A stretch of 64,000 nucleotides of DNA, taken from NCBI GenBank assembly GCA_038396605.1, contig CP121690.1:2880356-2944355 (forward strand), in the 5' to 3' direction. Positions 55,590 to 64,000 of the stretch are shown piece by piece. This DNA is from Eubacteriales bacterium mix99. GTDB taxonomy: Bacteria > Bacillota > Clostridia > Caldicoprobacterales > DTU083. The position numbers were made by a program, and so were the translations under genes. Numbering within the stretch: position 1 is the first letter of the stretch; the number at the start of each line of letters is the position of its first letter. The notes under the pieces are model-generated. The model had not been told where the DNA came from. It ran no database searches and saw only the letters and a program-made list of their open reading frames with translations.

Positions 55590-55699
55590 AAATAATCCCT
55601 CACAACAGAAAACTGTTTCTTTCTTTTTGGATTCCTTCCATAGGATTGATTCTACTGCAAAAAGTGGCGGAGGGCTTTTGCAGTGGAATCAAAACTATT

Positions 55700-56950
55700 T
55701 CAGATCCGCTCGATATCCGCGCCGATATCCCGAAGGCATCCATCCAGATTTTCATATCCGCGTTCCACATGGTGGATTTGATCCACGACGGTTTCCCCGT
55801 TCGCTCTCAGCCCGGCCATGACCAGCGCCGCACCTCCGCGGAGATCTCCGGCACGGACTTCTGCGCCCTTCAGAGCGGGCACTCCCTGAATAACGGCAAC
55901 ATTGCCTTCTGTCCGGATATTGGCTCCCATTCGGATCAGTTCGGGAACATGCCGGAACCGGTTCTCAAAGATATTTTCCTTGATGATGCTGGTCCCTTTG
56001 GCAACAGACAGGACACTCATGAGCAGAGCCTGCATATCCGTCGGAAATCCCGGATAAGGATAGGTTTTGGTGTTCTCAATGGCGCAAAGGCGCTGGGGAG
56101 CCACTATCTTAACAGAATCCTGGAAGGAGGTAATCCTGCACCCGGTTTCCCTCAGTTTTGTCATAATGGATTGAATATGTTCCACGTTTACATTACGGAC
56201 AACGAGTTCACTTCCCGTGACGGCAGCTGCCACAAGATAAGTCCCTGCCACGATCCGGTCCGGAATGACGGTATATTCCGTCCCGTGAAAATGCTCCACA
56301 CCTTCAATTCTAATGGTGTTGCTCCCTGCTCCGCATATTTTTCCTCCTGTACTGTTTATGAAATTCGCAAGGTCCATGATCTCAGGTTCCTTGGCTGCAT
56401 TCCGTATCACAGTCTGTCCTTTGGCGCGGGTGGCGGCCAGCATAATATTCTCCGTGGCTCCCACACTGGGATAATCCAGATGGATATCAGCCCCTGCCAG
56501 ATTCGTCGCTTCACATATCAGATAGCCGTGTTCTTCCCGGATCACGACGCCCAACTGTTTCAGGCCATGCAGATGCAGGTTGATCGGACGCTGCCCGATG
56601 TCGCATCCTCCCGGATAAGTGATAACCGCTTTTTTCATTCTGGCAAGTACTGCGCCCAGCATCACGATGGAGGACCGGATTTCCCGGACATACCGGTCCG
56701 GAATCGTCCAGCTGTCCACCTCGGAAGGATCCACAATCAATGTATTGCCCTCTCTTTTTATCCGGCATCCTATGGAGCTCAATATCAGCAGCATGGTCTC
56801 CACATCCACAAGGCTGGGAAAATCATGCAGGATAACAGGCTGATCCGCCAATATGACCGCTGCCAGAATCGGAAGAATAGCATTCTTTGCGCCGATCACC
56901 CGGATTTCTCCCTCCAGCTTTTTTCCGCCTCGAATTCTGTATTGATCCAT
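55700..56950 (-). CDS. murA: UDP-GlcNAc 1-carboxyvinyltransferase MurA
   Basis: This 416-residue enzyme catalyses the first committed step of peptidoglycan precursor synthesis. The N-terminus RIRGGKKLEGEIRVIGAKNA has the substrate Lys-Asn pair. The active-site loop YPGGCDIGQRPINLHLHG near 115 keeps the fosfomycin-target Cys. It lies between ftsW and divIB; murG, often found here, is absent. Confidence 0.97.
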   Translation of the reverse strand: MDQYRIRGGKKLEGEIRVIGAKNAILPILAAVILADQPVILHDFPSLVDVETMLLILSSIGCRIKREGNTLIVDPSEVDSWTIPDRYVREIRSSIVMLGAVLARMKKAVITYPGGCDIGQRPINLHLHGLKQLGVVIREEHGYLICEATNLAGADIHLDYPSVGATENIMLAATRAKGQTVIRNAAKEPEIMDLANFINSTGGKICGAGSNTIRIEGVEHFHGTEYTVIPDRIVAGTYLVAAAVTGSELVVRNVNVEHIQSIMTKLRETGCRITSFQDSVKIVAPQRLCAIENTKTYPYPGFPTDMQALLMSVLSVAKGTSIIKENIFENRFRHVPELIRMGANIRTEGNVAVIQGVPALKGAEVRAGDLRGGAALVMAGLRANGETVVDQIHHVERGYENLDGCLRDIGADIERI

Positions 56951-57084
56951 TCAAGTTCCACCTCTTTCTTGGTTCTCATCCATATCGCACTTGGGATTTT
57001 AAAACAAATCCTGGTTCAATATCATGATATGCATGGAAAATTGAGGTGTTACAATCCTGGTTTCCCGCGCCGGCGGAAGGCATC

Positions 57085-58176
57085 TCATGCAGCATTGCAA
57101 TGCCTGGAAATATTCAGAAGCACGCCTATGCTGGTCATGAACATCGCCAGGGAGGAACCGCCGTAACTGATAAACGGAAGAGGTAATCCGGTCGGAGGCA
57201 TGGATGCGGTCACAACCGCAATATTGATGACCACCTGTATGGTGATCATGGAAATAATACCAGCGGCCAGCATGCTTCCAAACATGTCCGGAGCGGTCAG
57301 GGCAACCCGGATTCCTCGCCAGATCAGAATCAGAAACAGCAGGATCAGTACAACGGCCCCCAGAAAACCCAGTTCTTCCCCATAGATGGCAAAGATAAAG
57401 TCCGTTTCCGGGTAAGGAAGATACAGAAGTTTTTGCCGGCTCCTGGCAAGTCCCAGCCCAAACAGGCCTCCGGAACCAAGGGAGTACAGGGATTGAATCA
57501 GCTGCCATCCGTTTCCCAGCGGATCGCCCCACGGATCACGAAAGGCAAGAAGCCGGTTTTTCCGATATCCCTCCGCCATGGTCAGTGCCACAGCACCTGC
57601 CGCCCCGGCAGCCAGCAGCCCTCCCATGTGCCACAGATTCGCCCCGCTGACAAACAGCATGACAAAAGTCAGAAGCAGAATGCTGCCTGCCGTACTCAGG
57701 TTCGGCTGGAGCAGGATCAGCGCAAATACCACACCGGCGACGGCAAGGATGGGAAACATCCCCTTGAAAAAGTATTTCATTTTTCCCTTGCGTCTGGAAA
57801 CAGCATCCGCAATATAAAATATCATGGCAAACTTGGCCACTTCCGCCGGCTGAATGGTAAAGCTCCCGATTCCCAGCCATCTCTTGGCATGGTTCCTTTC
57901 CTGTCCGACGAGCAAAACAGCAACCAACAGGAGAATGCTGATGATCAGAAACAGTTTCGAGTATTTCTGCAGTCTCGAGTAGTCAATCCGGGAAGCAAGA
58001 AACATTCCCGCAAACCCGATCATTGCCCACAGGCACTGGCGCTTGAAAAAATAAAAGCTGTCCCCCCATCTCTGGGTAGCGTAATAAAAGCTTGCACTGA
58101 ACACCATGACAATCCCTATGGCAACCAATATGACAGTTGTTAAAAGAATCGGAAAATCAATGGGCTTTTTGCTCAT
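57085..58176 (-). CDS. ftsW: SEDS peptidoglycan glycosyltransferase FtsW/SpoVE
   Basis: The 363-residue polytopic protein has about ten helices and the SEDS motifs: FYYATQRWGD near 27, the catalytic Asp region RDPWGDPLGNGWQLIQSLYS near 245 and TGLPLPFISYGGSSLAMFM near 325. By position in a dcw cluster it is FtsW or SpoVE; the two cannot be told apart here. The start is ATG 58176 behind GGGGAGG. The frame stays open upstream within murD. The gap to murA (56951-57084) holds no gene. Confidence 0.94.
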   Translation of the reverse strand: MSKKPIDFPILLTTVILVAIGIVMVFSASFYYATQRWGDSFYFFKRQCLWAMIGFAGMFLASRIDYSRLQKYSKLFLIISILLLVAVLLVGQERNHAKRWLGIGSFTIQPAEVAKFAMIFYIADAVSRRKGKMKYFFKGMFPILAVAGVVFALILLQPNLSTAGSILLLTFVMLFVSGANLWHMGGLLAAGAAGAVALTMAEGYRKNRLLAFRDPWGDPLGNGWQLIQSLYSLGSGGLFGLGLARSRQKLLYLPYPETDFIFAIYGEELGFLGAVVLILLFLILIWRGIRVALTAPDMFGSMLAAGIISMITIQVVINIAVVTASMPPTGLPLPFISYGGSSLAMFMTSIGVLLNISRHCNAA

Positions 58177-58180
58177 CCTG

Positions 58181-59554
58181 TTACCTCCCCAATGTTCGGA
58201 CAGCCTCCTTGAAGATCCTGCCTCTCTCTTCGTAATCCCGGAACATGTCCCAGCTGGCGCATGCCGGGGATAACAGTACATTGTATCCGGAAGAGGAAAG
58301 TGCAAAGGATTTCTCCACTGCTTCCTGAATGGAATCCACCCTGTAAATATTCTGAAATCCCTTTTTTCTGGCAGTCTCTGCTATCATACCCGCTGTTTCT
58401 CCCAGTAAGACCAAAGCTTTTATCTTATCATCAAAGGCATCCACAAAGTCGGAAAAGCCGCTTTTCTTATCCATGCCCCCGGCAATCAGAACTGTGGGAC
58501 CGGACATGGCTTCAATGGCCTTGATGGAAGAATCCGGATTGGTCCCTTTGGAATCGTTGTAAAAGGTAACCCCCCGGATGGTGGCCACTTTTTCAATCCG
58601 GTGCTCCACCCCCGGAAATTTCTTCAGAACCCCAGCAAGGACTGCGGACTCCACCCCTGCAATGCCTGCAGCCAAAACAGCTGCCAGCGCATTTTCCAGG
58701 TTGTGGGCGCCGGGAATGGCAAGTTCCCCTGTCCTGCAGATCCGCACCGGACCTTTTCCAATGTCCATCATGATCCAGCCGTTTTCCACCCATGCCCCTC
58801 CGGGCAGGATCCTTTTCCGGCTGAAATGGAAAACATGTGCTTCGGTATCCGGTTCCAGACGGGACAGGATATCATTATCTCTGTTTAAAATCACATATCC
58901 CCCGCTGTCCTGGTTTTCAAAAATACGCGATTTTGCGGCAATATAATTTTCCATGGTTTTGTGCCGGTTTAAATGATCTTCCGTTATATTAAGCAGGACA
59001 GATATTGCCGGTTTGAACCGATCAATGGTTTCCAGCTGAAAGCTGCTGACTTCGGCTACAACCACATCGTCCGCTCTTGTTTTTTCCGCCACTTCCGTAA
59101 AGGGAACTCCGATATTGCCGACCACATAAGTGGTTTTCCCGGCTGCCTTCAGCATCTCCCCCAACAGCGTCGTTGTCGTGGTTTTCCCATTGGTACCGGT
59201 TATTGCAATAATCGGAGCCTTGTTGTATCGATATGCAAGCTCCACCTCGCTTATGACCGGAATTCCCAGATCCAGCGCTTTTTTCACAAAGGAAGAATCC
59301 ACCGGAATTCCCGGGCTGATCACAATTCCATCCACCTGACTGACCAGATCGTCCGGATTTTTTCCAAAAAAGAACCGACAGCCGGTATCCTGCCGGAGCT
59401 CCTTCGCCGCTTCGGGAATTTCCTGTTGCGTTTTGGTATCGCTGACAAGGACCCTGGCTCCCGATCGATCCAACAGTTTTGCTGCAGACACGCCGCTCCG
59501 GGCCAGTCCTGCAACCAATATTGCCTTTCCTTTCACGTTATCCGCGAAATCCAT
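58181..59554 (-). CDS. murD: UDP-MurNAc-L-Ala:D-Glu ligase MurD
   Basis: The 457-residue ATP-dependent ligase adds D-glutamate. N-terminal domain GLARSGVSAAKLLDRSGA, ATP loop ITGTNGKTTTTTLLGEML near 115, and C-terminal VEHRIEKVATIRGVTFYNDS then KGTNPDSS. The start is ATG 59554 behind GGAGAGG. It is coupled to ftsW (4-bp gap). Confidence 0.97.
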   Translation of the reverse strand: MDFADNVKGKAILVAGLARSGVSAAKLLDRSGARVLVSDTKTQQEIPEAAKELRQDTGCRFFFGKNPDDLVSQVDGIVISPGIPVDSSFVKKALDLGIPVISEVELAYRYNKAPIIAITGTNGKTTTTTLLGEMLKAAGKTTYVVGNIGVPFTEVAEKTRADDVVVAEVSSFQLETIDRFKPAISVLLNITEDHLNRHKTMENYIAAKSRIFENQDSGGYVILNRDNDILSRLEPDTEAHVFHFSRKRILPGGAWVENGWIMMDIGKGPVRICRTGELAIPGAHNLENALAAVLAAGIAGVESAVLAGVLKKFPGVEHRIEKVATIRGVTFYNDSKGTNPDSSIKAIEAMSGPTVLIAGGMDKKSGFSDFVDAFDDKIKALVLLGETAGMIAETARKKGFQNIYRVDSIQEAVEKSFALSSSGYNVLLSPACASWDMFRDYEERGRIFKEAVRTLGR

Positions 59555-59623
59555 ACTACCTCTCCTTCCAGATACCCGTTTCAAACAGGCACGGGCCTCC
59601 TGTTGCGAACATCGTCCCGTTCC

Positions 59624-60619
59624 CTAAAGACTCATTAAGGCAACCAGACACAGGATTGCTGTCGCAATCATAAACATGGCAACCACTCTGGTCTCCGGCA
59701 TACCTGACAACTCAAAATGATGATGCAGGGGTGCCATTTTGAAAACCCGTTTTCCTCTCAGCTTGAAGGAAACCACCTGAATAATATCGGAAAGGGCCTC
59801 GACCATATAAATCCCGCCGATTATAGGAAGCCAGAGAGGAATCCGGAGCAGAACGGAAAGGGCCGCAACAGCGCCTCCCAATGCAAGGGATCCCGTATCC
59901 CCCATAAAAACCTGTGCGGGATGGGCATTATAACGTAAAAATCCCAGGCAGCCGCCGGTCAGCGCCGCAGAAAAGATCAGCAGTTCCCCGTAGTTTTCTG
60001 CCAGATAGGCGATATGCCGGGTCCGGTCCATCTGACAGACAGAAAGCAAAATAATATTCAGCGTGGCAGAAACAATCAGCGTTACGCCGGAACACAGTCC
60101 ATCCAGCCCATCGGTCAGATTGACGCTGTTTACCGTACCGATAATAATAAACACAGTGACGGGAATATAAAAGATTCCAAGATCCCATTCCTTCCCCACA
60201 AAGGGCAGGATGACGCTGCTGCCGATATATTCATTGGTATAGGCATAATACGCCAGTGCCACAGACAGAACCAGCTGTCCGATGATTTTCTGATAGGCAC
60301 GCAGTCCGAGGGAGCGGCTTTTCACGATTCCGATATAATCATCCAGAAAACCAATCAGCCCAAAACCGACCGTGGACAGAACGGCAAAAAAAACAAAGTC
60401 CCGGTTTCCCCTGGTCAGAATCAGGCTGATGACTATCAACGGAATCTGGAACAGCAATCCTCCCATGGTAGGCGTTCCCGTTTTGGCTAAATGACTTTTC
60501 GGCCCGTCCTCCCTCACCGTTTGCCGGAACTTCAGTTTCTTCAGCCAGGGAATCAGAAGTATGCCCATCAAAAGCGTGGCAAGAAAGGCAAGTATCACAA
60601 CCATCGCAAAATACTTCAT
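59624..60619 (-). CDS. mraY: Phospho-MurNAc-pentapeptide transferase MraY
   Basis: The 331-residue membrane enzyme makes lipid I. It has about ten helices with the hallmark KTGTPTMGGLLFQIP near 45, DDYIGIVKSRSLGLRAYQK near 95, NSVNLTDGLDGLCSGV near 160 and a C-terminal MAPLHHHFELSG loop. The ATG overlaps the murF stop by 4 bp (ATGA). Frames further upstream are not part of the family. Confidence 0.97.
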   Translation of the reverse strand: MKYFAMVVILAFLATLLMGILLIPWLKKLKFRQTVREDGPKSHLAKTGTPTMGGLLFQIPLIVISLILTRGNRDFVFFAVLSTVGFGLIGFLDDYIGIVKSRSLGLRAYQKIIGQLVLSVALAYYAYTNEYIGSSVILPFVGKEWDLGIFYIPVTVFIIIGTVNSVNLTDGLDGLCSGVTLIVSATLNIILLSVCQMDRTRHIAYLAENYGELLIFSAALTGGCLGFLRYNAHPAQVFMGDTGSLALGGAVAALSVLLRIPLWLPIIGGIYMVEALSDIIQVVSFKLRGKRVFKMAPLHHHFELSGMPETRVVAMFMIATAILCLVALMSL

Positions 60620-62028
60620 CCGAAAAAATCTCCTCCTTTCAGATATGCCACGATTTCCTCCATTTTCATGGCCCGGGATCCCTTGATCAGAATGCGGTCC
60701 CCGCCGGACAATCCATCCTTCATCCACCGGATGACTCCCCGGTTTTCCGGAAAATGATAAATGGACTGCGCCGGCATTCCTGCTTCTTTTGCCCCATCCG
60801 CAATCCAGGAGCTGTAGTTTCCCTTCGTAATCAGTATATCCGTGCCATATTCGGCCACCATTTCACCGATCTGCCGGTGTGCCCTTTCGGAATAATCACC
60901 CAGCTCCATCATATCCCCCAGAACAGCAATTTTCCGTCCGCCCGCCATATTCCGCAGCAGCTCCATGGCAGCATGGACCGAATCCGGACTTGCGTTATAA
61001 ACATCATCTATTATTTTAATATCGGCATCTCGTCCGATATTCTCTATATGCAAACGCATTTGTCCCCCGGTATGCTTCAGAAGGCCGCTGCATATTTGGT
61101 CCATTCCAATGCCAAGGGACCTTCCGACTGCAATCGCCGCAAGGCTGTTGAGTACATTATGTCTTCCGGGTACCCTCAGCCGGACCGGAAACCTTGCCCC
61201 GTCTGCAACCAGAGTGTATTCCATCCCGGATTCCCCTGCCGGACGCAGCCCCTCCGCCCGGTAGTCCGCACCCGGTCCGGTTCCAAACCGCACCAGCGAA
61301 AAAGGTGCTTTCCTTTCTTCCATCCGATTCCCTTCCTGATGCAGCAAATCGTTGTCATCGTTGAGCACTGCGGTACAGCCCGCCTGGAATCGTTCCAAGA
61401 TTTCCAGCTTTGCCTTCAGTATATTCTCCCGGCTCCCGAGCTTTTCAATATGGGAAATGCCGATATTGGTCAGAACCGCAATCCGTGGAGGGGCAATGCC
61501 GGCCAGGCGCCGGATTTCGCCGAATCCGCTCATTCCCATCTCCAGTACGGCAACCTGATGACAGGGCTCCAGACGAAACAGGGTCAGCGGCAGTCCAATG
61601 GCATTGTTGAAGTTTCCCTGCGTACTTAGGACACAGTATTGTTCGGACAGAACACAGGCAATCATATCCCTGGTGCTGGTCTTCCCGGTACTTCCGGTGA
61701 CTGCCACAACAGGGATACGCATGGATTTCAGATACCATGCAGCCAGTTCCTGCAGGGAAGTCAGGGTATTCTCACAATATATGGTGGATATGCCATCCGG
61801 TAAAGGATTCCGAAGATCCTGCGTCAAAACTGCGGCAGCACCCTTTTGAACCGCCTGCGGCAGGAATTTATGCCCGTCAAACCGTTCCCCGATCAGGGGA
61901 ACAAACAGATCACCGGGCCGCATGGTCCGTGTATCCGTGGATACGCCGGTAATCCCAGGCGCCTTCCCTTTCCGTATCAGCCTTCCATGTGCCGCAGTTG
62001 CTGTCTCCTCAATGGACAAAGGTCTCAT
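60616..62028 (-). CDS. murF: UDP-MurNAc-tripeptide:D-Ala-D-Ala ligase MurF
   Basis: The 470-residue ligase adds D-Ala-D-Ala. ATP loop VTGSTGKTSTRDMIACVL near 108, LNDDNDLL near 210 and IKIIDDVYNASPDSVHAAME near 335. It overlaps murE by one base (stop/start TGATG) and mraY by four, so the three are tightly coupled. Confidence 0.97.
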   Translation of the reverse strand: MRPLSIEETATAAHGRLIRKGKAPGITGVSTDTRTMRPGDLFVPLIGERFDGHKFLPQAVQKGAAAVLTQDLRNPLPDGISTIYCENTLTSLQELAAWYLKSMRIPVVAVTGSTGKTSTRDMIACVLSEQYCVLSTQGNFNNAIGLPLTLFRLEPCHQVAVLEMGMSGFGEIRRLAGIAPPRIAVLTNIGISHIEKLGSRENILKAKLEILERFQAGCTAVLNDDNDLLHQEGNRMEERKAPFSLVRFGTGPGADYRAEGLRPAGESGMEYTLVADGARFPVRLRVPGRHNVLNSLAAIAVGRSLGIGMDQICSGLLKHTGGQMRLHIENIGRDADIKIIDDVYNASPDSVHAAMELLRNMAGGRKIAVLGDMMELGDYSERAHRQIGEMVAEYGTDILITKGNYSSWIADGAKEAGMPAQSIYHFPENRGVIRWMKDGLSGGDRILIKGSRAMKMEEIVAYLKGGDFFG

Positions 62029-63479
62029 CAGACTTTCTCCTTTCCCAGGAACTCCGCAACGATTTCCTTTTCATCAAAATGATAGGTCCGGCCTTTGACC
62101 AGCTGATAGGTCTCATGACCTTTTCCGGCCAGGAGGATGACATCGCCTTTCCCTGCGGTTTTCAACGCATATTGGATGGCCTCCCTGCGATTCTCAATCA
62201 CTTCAAAGGCGCAGTCCGTCTTTCGCAAGCCGGGGAGAATTTCGTTAATGATTGCCATGGGGGCCTCATCCCGTGGATTATCCGTCGTTACGATGCAAAA
62301 GTCAGAGTATTTGCCTGCGATCTCTCCCATCATTGGCCGCTTTGCCCGTTCCCGGTTCCCGCCGCATCCAAATAAGGTAATCATTCTTCCTTTTGTCAGA
62401 TCCCCGGCTGTCTTCAGGATATTTTCCAGGCCGTCCGGAGTATGGGCGTAGTCCAGAATAACGGAATAATCAGTGCCGGTATCCAGAAGCTCAAACCTGC
62501 CCGGAACCCCCCGCATGGATTCCAGACCGCTGCGGATATCGGAAAGGGAAATTCCCGCCGCATAGCAGGCAGAAGCTGCGGCAAGGGCATTGTATACACT
62601 GAACAAACCGGGAATGTGCAGGTTGATTCCGATGCTGGCACCCAGAATATGCAGATGAAAGGACACCCCCTCCGCTGTGATTTCAATATCCCGCGCAAAA
62701 ATATCAGCAGGCTGATGGATGCCGTAGGTGAACACCTTGCCTTTCAGGCCTTCCAGAATCATCCGTCCGTTCTCATCATCCACATTGATCGCAGCAAGAC
62801 GGCTCTGCTGAAATAATTTGGCCTTCGCATTGCGGTAATTTTCCATCGTGCCATGAAAGTCCAGATGATCCTCGGTAAGATTGGTGAACACTCCGACTTC
62901 ATAATTACAACCTGCCACACGTTCCAAAGCCAGGGAATGGGAAGAGACTTCCATAACGGCCGCTTCCACCCCTTCCCGGGACATATCGCCCAACAGTTTC
63001 TGCAAATCCGGCGATTCCGGCGTCGTTCGCTGCGACGGGATCTTCCGGTTTCCGATAATGTTGGTAATGGTCCCGATCAGTCCCACCTTTTTCCCGGATT
63101 CCTCCAGGATGGATTTGATCATATAGGTAGTGGTTGTTTTCCCATTGGTACCTGTTACGCCAAATAATATCATATCCTTTGACGGGTTTCCATGGAAAAC
63201 GGCGGAAATCAGGCCCATGGCCCTGCGGGTATCTTCCACAAATACCCTGGTGATTCCCTCCGGAAGCGGAATATCCCTGTGGAGCAGCACCGCCACGGCC
63301 CCTTTTTCGACTGCCGCTGCAGCATATTTATGCCCGTCTGTCCGATAACCTTCTATACAAAAAAACAAGGACCCGGAGGTCGCCTGTCTCGAATCGTAAG
63401 TAATTGCATTGATATCAATGTCCAGGGATCCTTCTGCATGAAGAACTTCTGTATCTCTCAACATTTCCCTCAGTTGCAT
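62028..63479 (-). CDS. murE: UDP-MurNAc-L-Ala-D-Glu:meso-DAP ligase MurE
   Basis: The 483-residue ligase has ATP loop GVTGTNGKTTTTYMIKSIL near 108. The DNPR motif (TTDNPRDEAPMAII near 410) marks meso-diaminopimelate rather than lysine as substrate. It has a normal length and a GGGAGG ribosome site. A TATACT -10-like box lies about 55 bp upstream, but no good -35 is seen. Confidence 0.97.
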   Translation of the reverse strand: MQLREMLRDTEVLHAEGSLDIDINAITYDSRQATSGSLFFCIEGYRTDGHKYAAAAVEKGAVAVLLHRDIPLPEGITRVFVEDTRRAMGLISAVFHGNPSKDMILFGVTGTNGKTTTTYMIKSILEESGKKVGLIGTITNIIGNRKIPSQRTTPESPDLQKLLGDMSREGVEAAVMEVSSHSLALERVAGCNYEVGVFTNLTEDHLDFHGTMENYRNAKAKLFQQSRLAAINVDDENGRMILEGLKGKVFTYGIHQPADIFARDIEITAEGVSFHLHILGASIGINLHIPGLFSVYNALAAASACYAAGISLSDIRSGLESMRGVPGRFELLDTGTDYSVILDYAHTPDGLENILKTAGDLTKGRMITLFGCGGNRERAKRPMMGEIAGKYSDFCIVTTDNPRDEAPMAIINEILPGLRKTDCAFEVIENRREAIQYALKTAGKGDVILLAGKGHETYQLVKGRTYHFDEKEIVAEFLGKEKV

Positions 63480-63678
63480 TCCAATTCCTCCCAGCCGCCA
63501 CCCTTATTCAGGCAGCCTGTTTCTTTTGTAAGTATATACGAAAATATTACCATTTATACCCTCTCTGCCCCTTCCTGAATCCCCGGAGTCCTCCGTATCC
63601 TCCGCACCGGAAGGCCCCTGTCCCGGATGGCCGGCAGCAAACCGTTCAGCGCTCATTCGGAAGATCCCCGGCCGGATG

Positions 63679-63692
63679 GCCGGTTAACCGGC
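63679..63692. repeat. GC-rich palindrome between the PBP gene and murE
   Basis: GCCGGTTAACCGGC is a perfect 14-bp palindrome within a CCGGCC-rich patch (about 63625-63705), where GGATGGCCGG occurs twice. No T-run follows, so it is not an obvious intrinsic terminator; it may be a weak terminator or stabilise the 3' end of the PBP message. Confidence 0.6.
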
Positions 63693-63712
63693 GAGTCCCG
63701 GCCGGTATCCTC

Positions 63713-64000
63713 CTATTTCGGCGGTTCAAAGGACACCGTCACCACTGTATCCGGCGCAACCACGGTATCCGCAGGTGGATCCTGACGAACCGATATGCCG
63801 GAGCCCTCAATCTGAAGCCTGAGACCAGCTGAAGTCAGGATATTGTTTACTTCCCGTACGGATTTCTTGGTAACATCCGGGACAGCAACCTGTTCGCCTT
63901 CTCCCTCCGCGGAGCCGGATCCGTTTCCGGTATACAGCAGCACCGTGGTATCGACCAGTACTTCCGCTTCCGGCAGCGGCATCTGTTTCGTAACTTTCGT
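63713..64000 (-). CDS. C-terminal end of a PASTA-domain penicillin-binding protein (partial)
   Basis: The frame enters from beyond the right edge and encodes the end of one PASTA-like unit (MPLPEAEVLVDTTVLLYTGN), a Gly/Ser/Glu linker and one full PASTA domain (VPDVTKKSVREVNNILTSAG, then VVTVSFEPPK). By position directly upstream of murE it is the class B PBP of the division or spore cortex cluster (FtsI/SpoVD). The transpeptidase domain is outside the window. Confidence 0.88.
   Translation of the reverse strand, partial: TKVTKQMPLPEAEVLVDTTVLLYTGNGSGSAEGEGEQVAVPDVTKKSVREVNNILTSAGLRLQIEGSGISVRQDPPADTVVAPDTVVTVSFEPPK

Noticed and set aside
1-64000. CRISPR array, prophage, integrative element, toxin-antitoxin pair or biosynthetic cluster
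   Set aside because: No regularly spaced repeats, phage genes, integrase or related genes were seen; the only intact mobile element is the ISLre2 copy.

Overview
The window comes from the chromosome of an endospore-forming member of the Clostridia (Firmicutes), with roughly half G+C by eye. The evidence is a full run of sporulation genes (spoIIGA, sigE, sigG, spoIIP, spoIVA, ytxC), T-box leaders on aminoacyl-tRNA synthetase genes, a c-di-AMP riboswitch, a MurE with the DNPR motif of meso-diaminopimelate-type peptidoglycan, and strong GGAGG ribosome binding sites. I cannot name the species. Nearly all genes are on the minus strand, so gene order below follows falling coordinates where operons are described. 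The exceptions are the thioesterase at 15.8 kb, the PHP phosphatase at 29.5 kb and one AraC fragment at 32.8 kb.

0-5 kb: a two-gene amino-acid ABC transporter (ATPase plus a fused binding-protein/permease lipoprotein) lies behind a ydaO-type c-di-AMP riboswitch with its own promoter and terminator. Directly upstream is a complete ISLre2-type insertion sequence (3096-4973) with 24-bp inverted repeats and a 9-bp target duplication. It separates the transporter from ybaK. 5-16 kb: an L,D-transpeptidase, the thiI-iscS tRNA-thiolation pair, a DUF6106-like membrane protein, HtrA, an OmpR-type two-component system, MutS2 and a divergent acyl-ACP thioesterase.

16-28 kb: a translation block of zapA, pheT-pheS (T-box), a SpoU methyltransferase, rplT-rpmI-infC (infC with a non-AUG start), thrS (T-box), ytxC and six tRNA genes in one operon (Val-Asp-Phe-Gly-Cys-Leu). 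28-40 kb: the accessory part. It holds a HisC homologue whose PLP lysine is replaced by histidine, a divergent PHP histidinol phosphatase, transketolase, a small graveyard of ABC-transporter and AraC-regulator fragments, an arabinose set (AraB-like kinase, araA, GH51 arabinofuranosidase, DUF6171 protein) and an Xaa-Pro aminopeptidase.

40-64 kb: a long sporulation/division/cell-wall region. In transcription order it runs: penicillin-binding protein (PASTA end only), murE, murF, mraY, murD, ftsW, murA, divIB, two DUF881 genes, sbp, ftsA-like, ftsZ, spoIIGA, sigE, sigG, ylmC, nrdR, DUF1614, spoIIP, two DUF3189 genes, der, plsY, spoIVA. It links precursor synthesis and septation to the mother-cell and forespore sigma cascade. 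murG and gpsA, often found in these gene strings, are absent from their expected slots.

Most of the window is ordinary core genome and I see no clearly new multi-gene system. The best leads are the HisC homologue without its catalytic lysine, the c-di-AMP riboswitch on an amino-acid transporter with an IS beside its promoter, the large hairpin inside that IS, the diverged DUF3189 pair in the sporulation locus, and the Spo0A-type promoter of spoIIGA.
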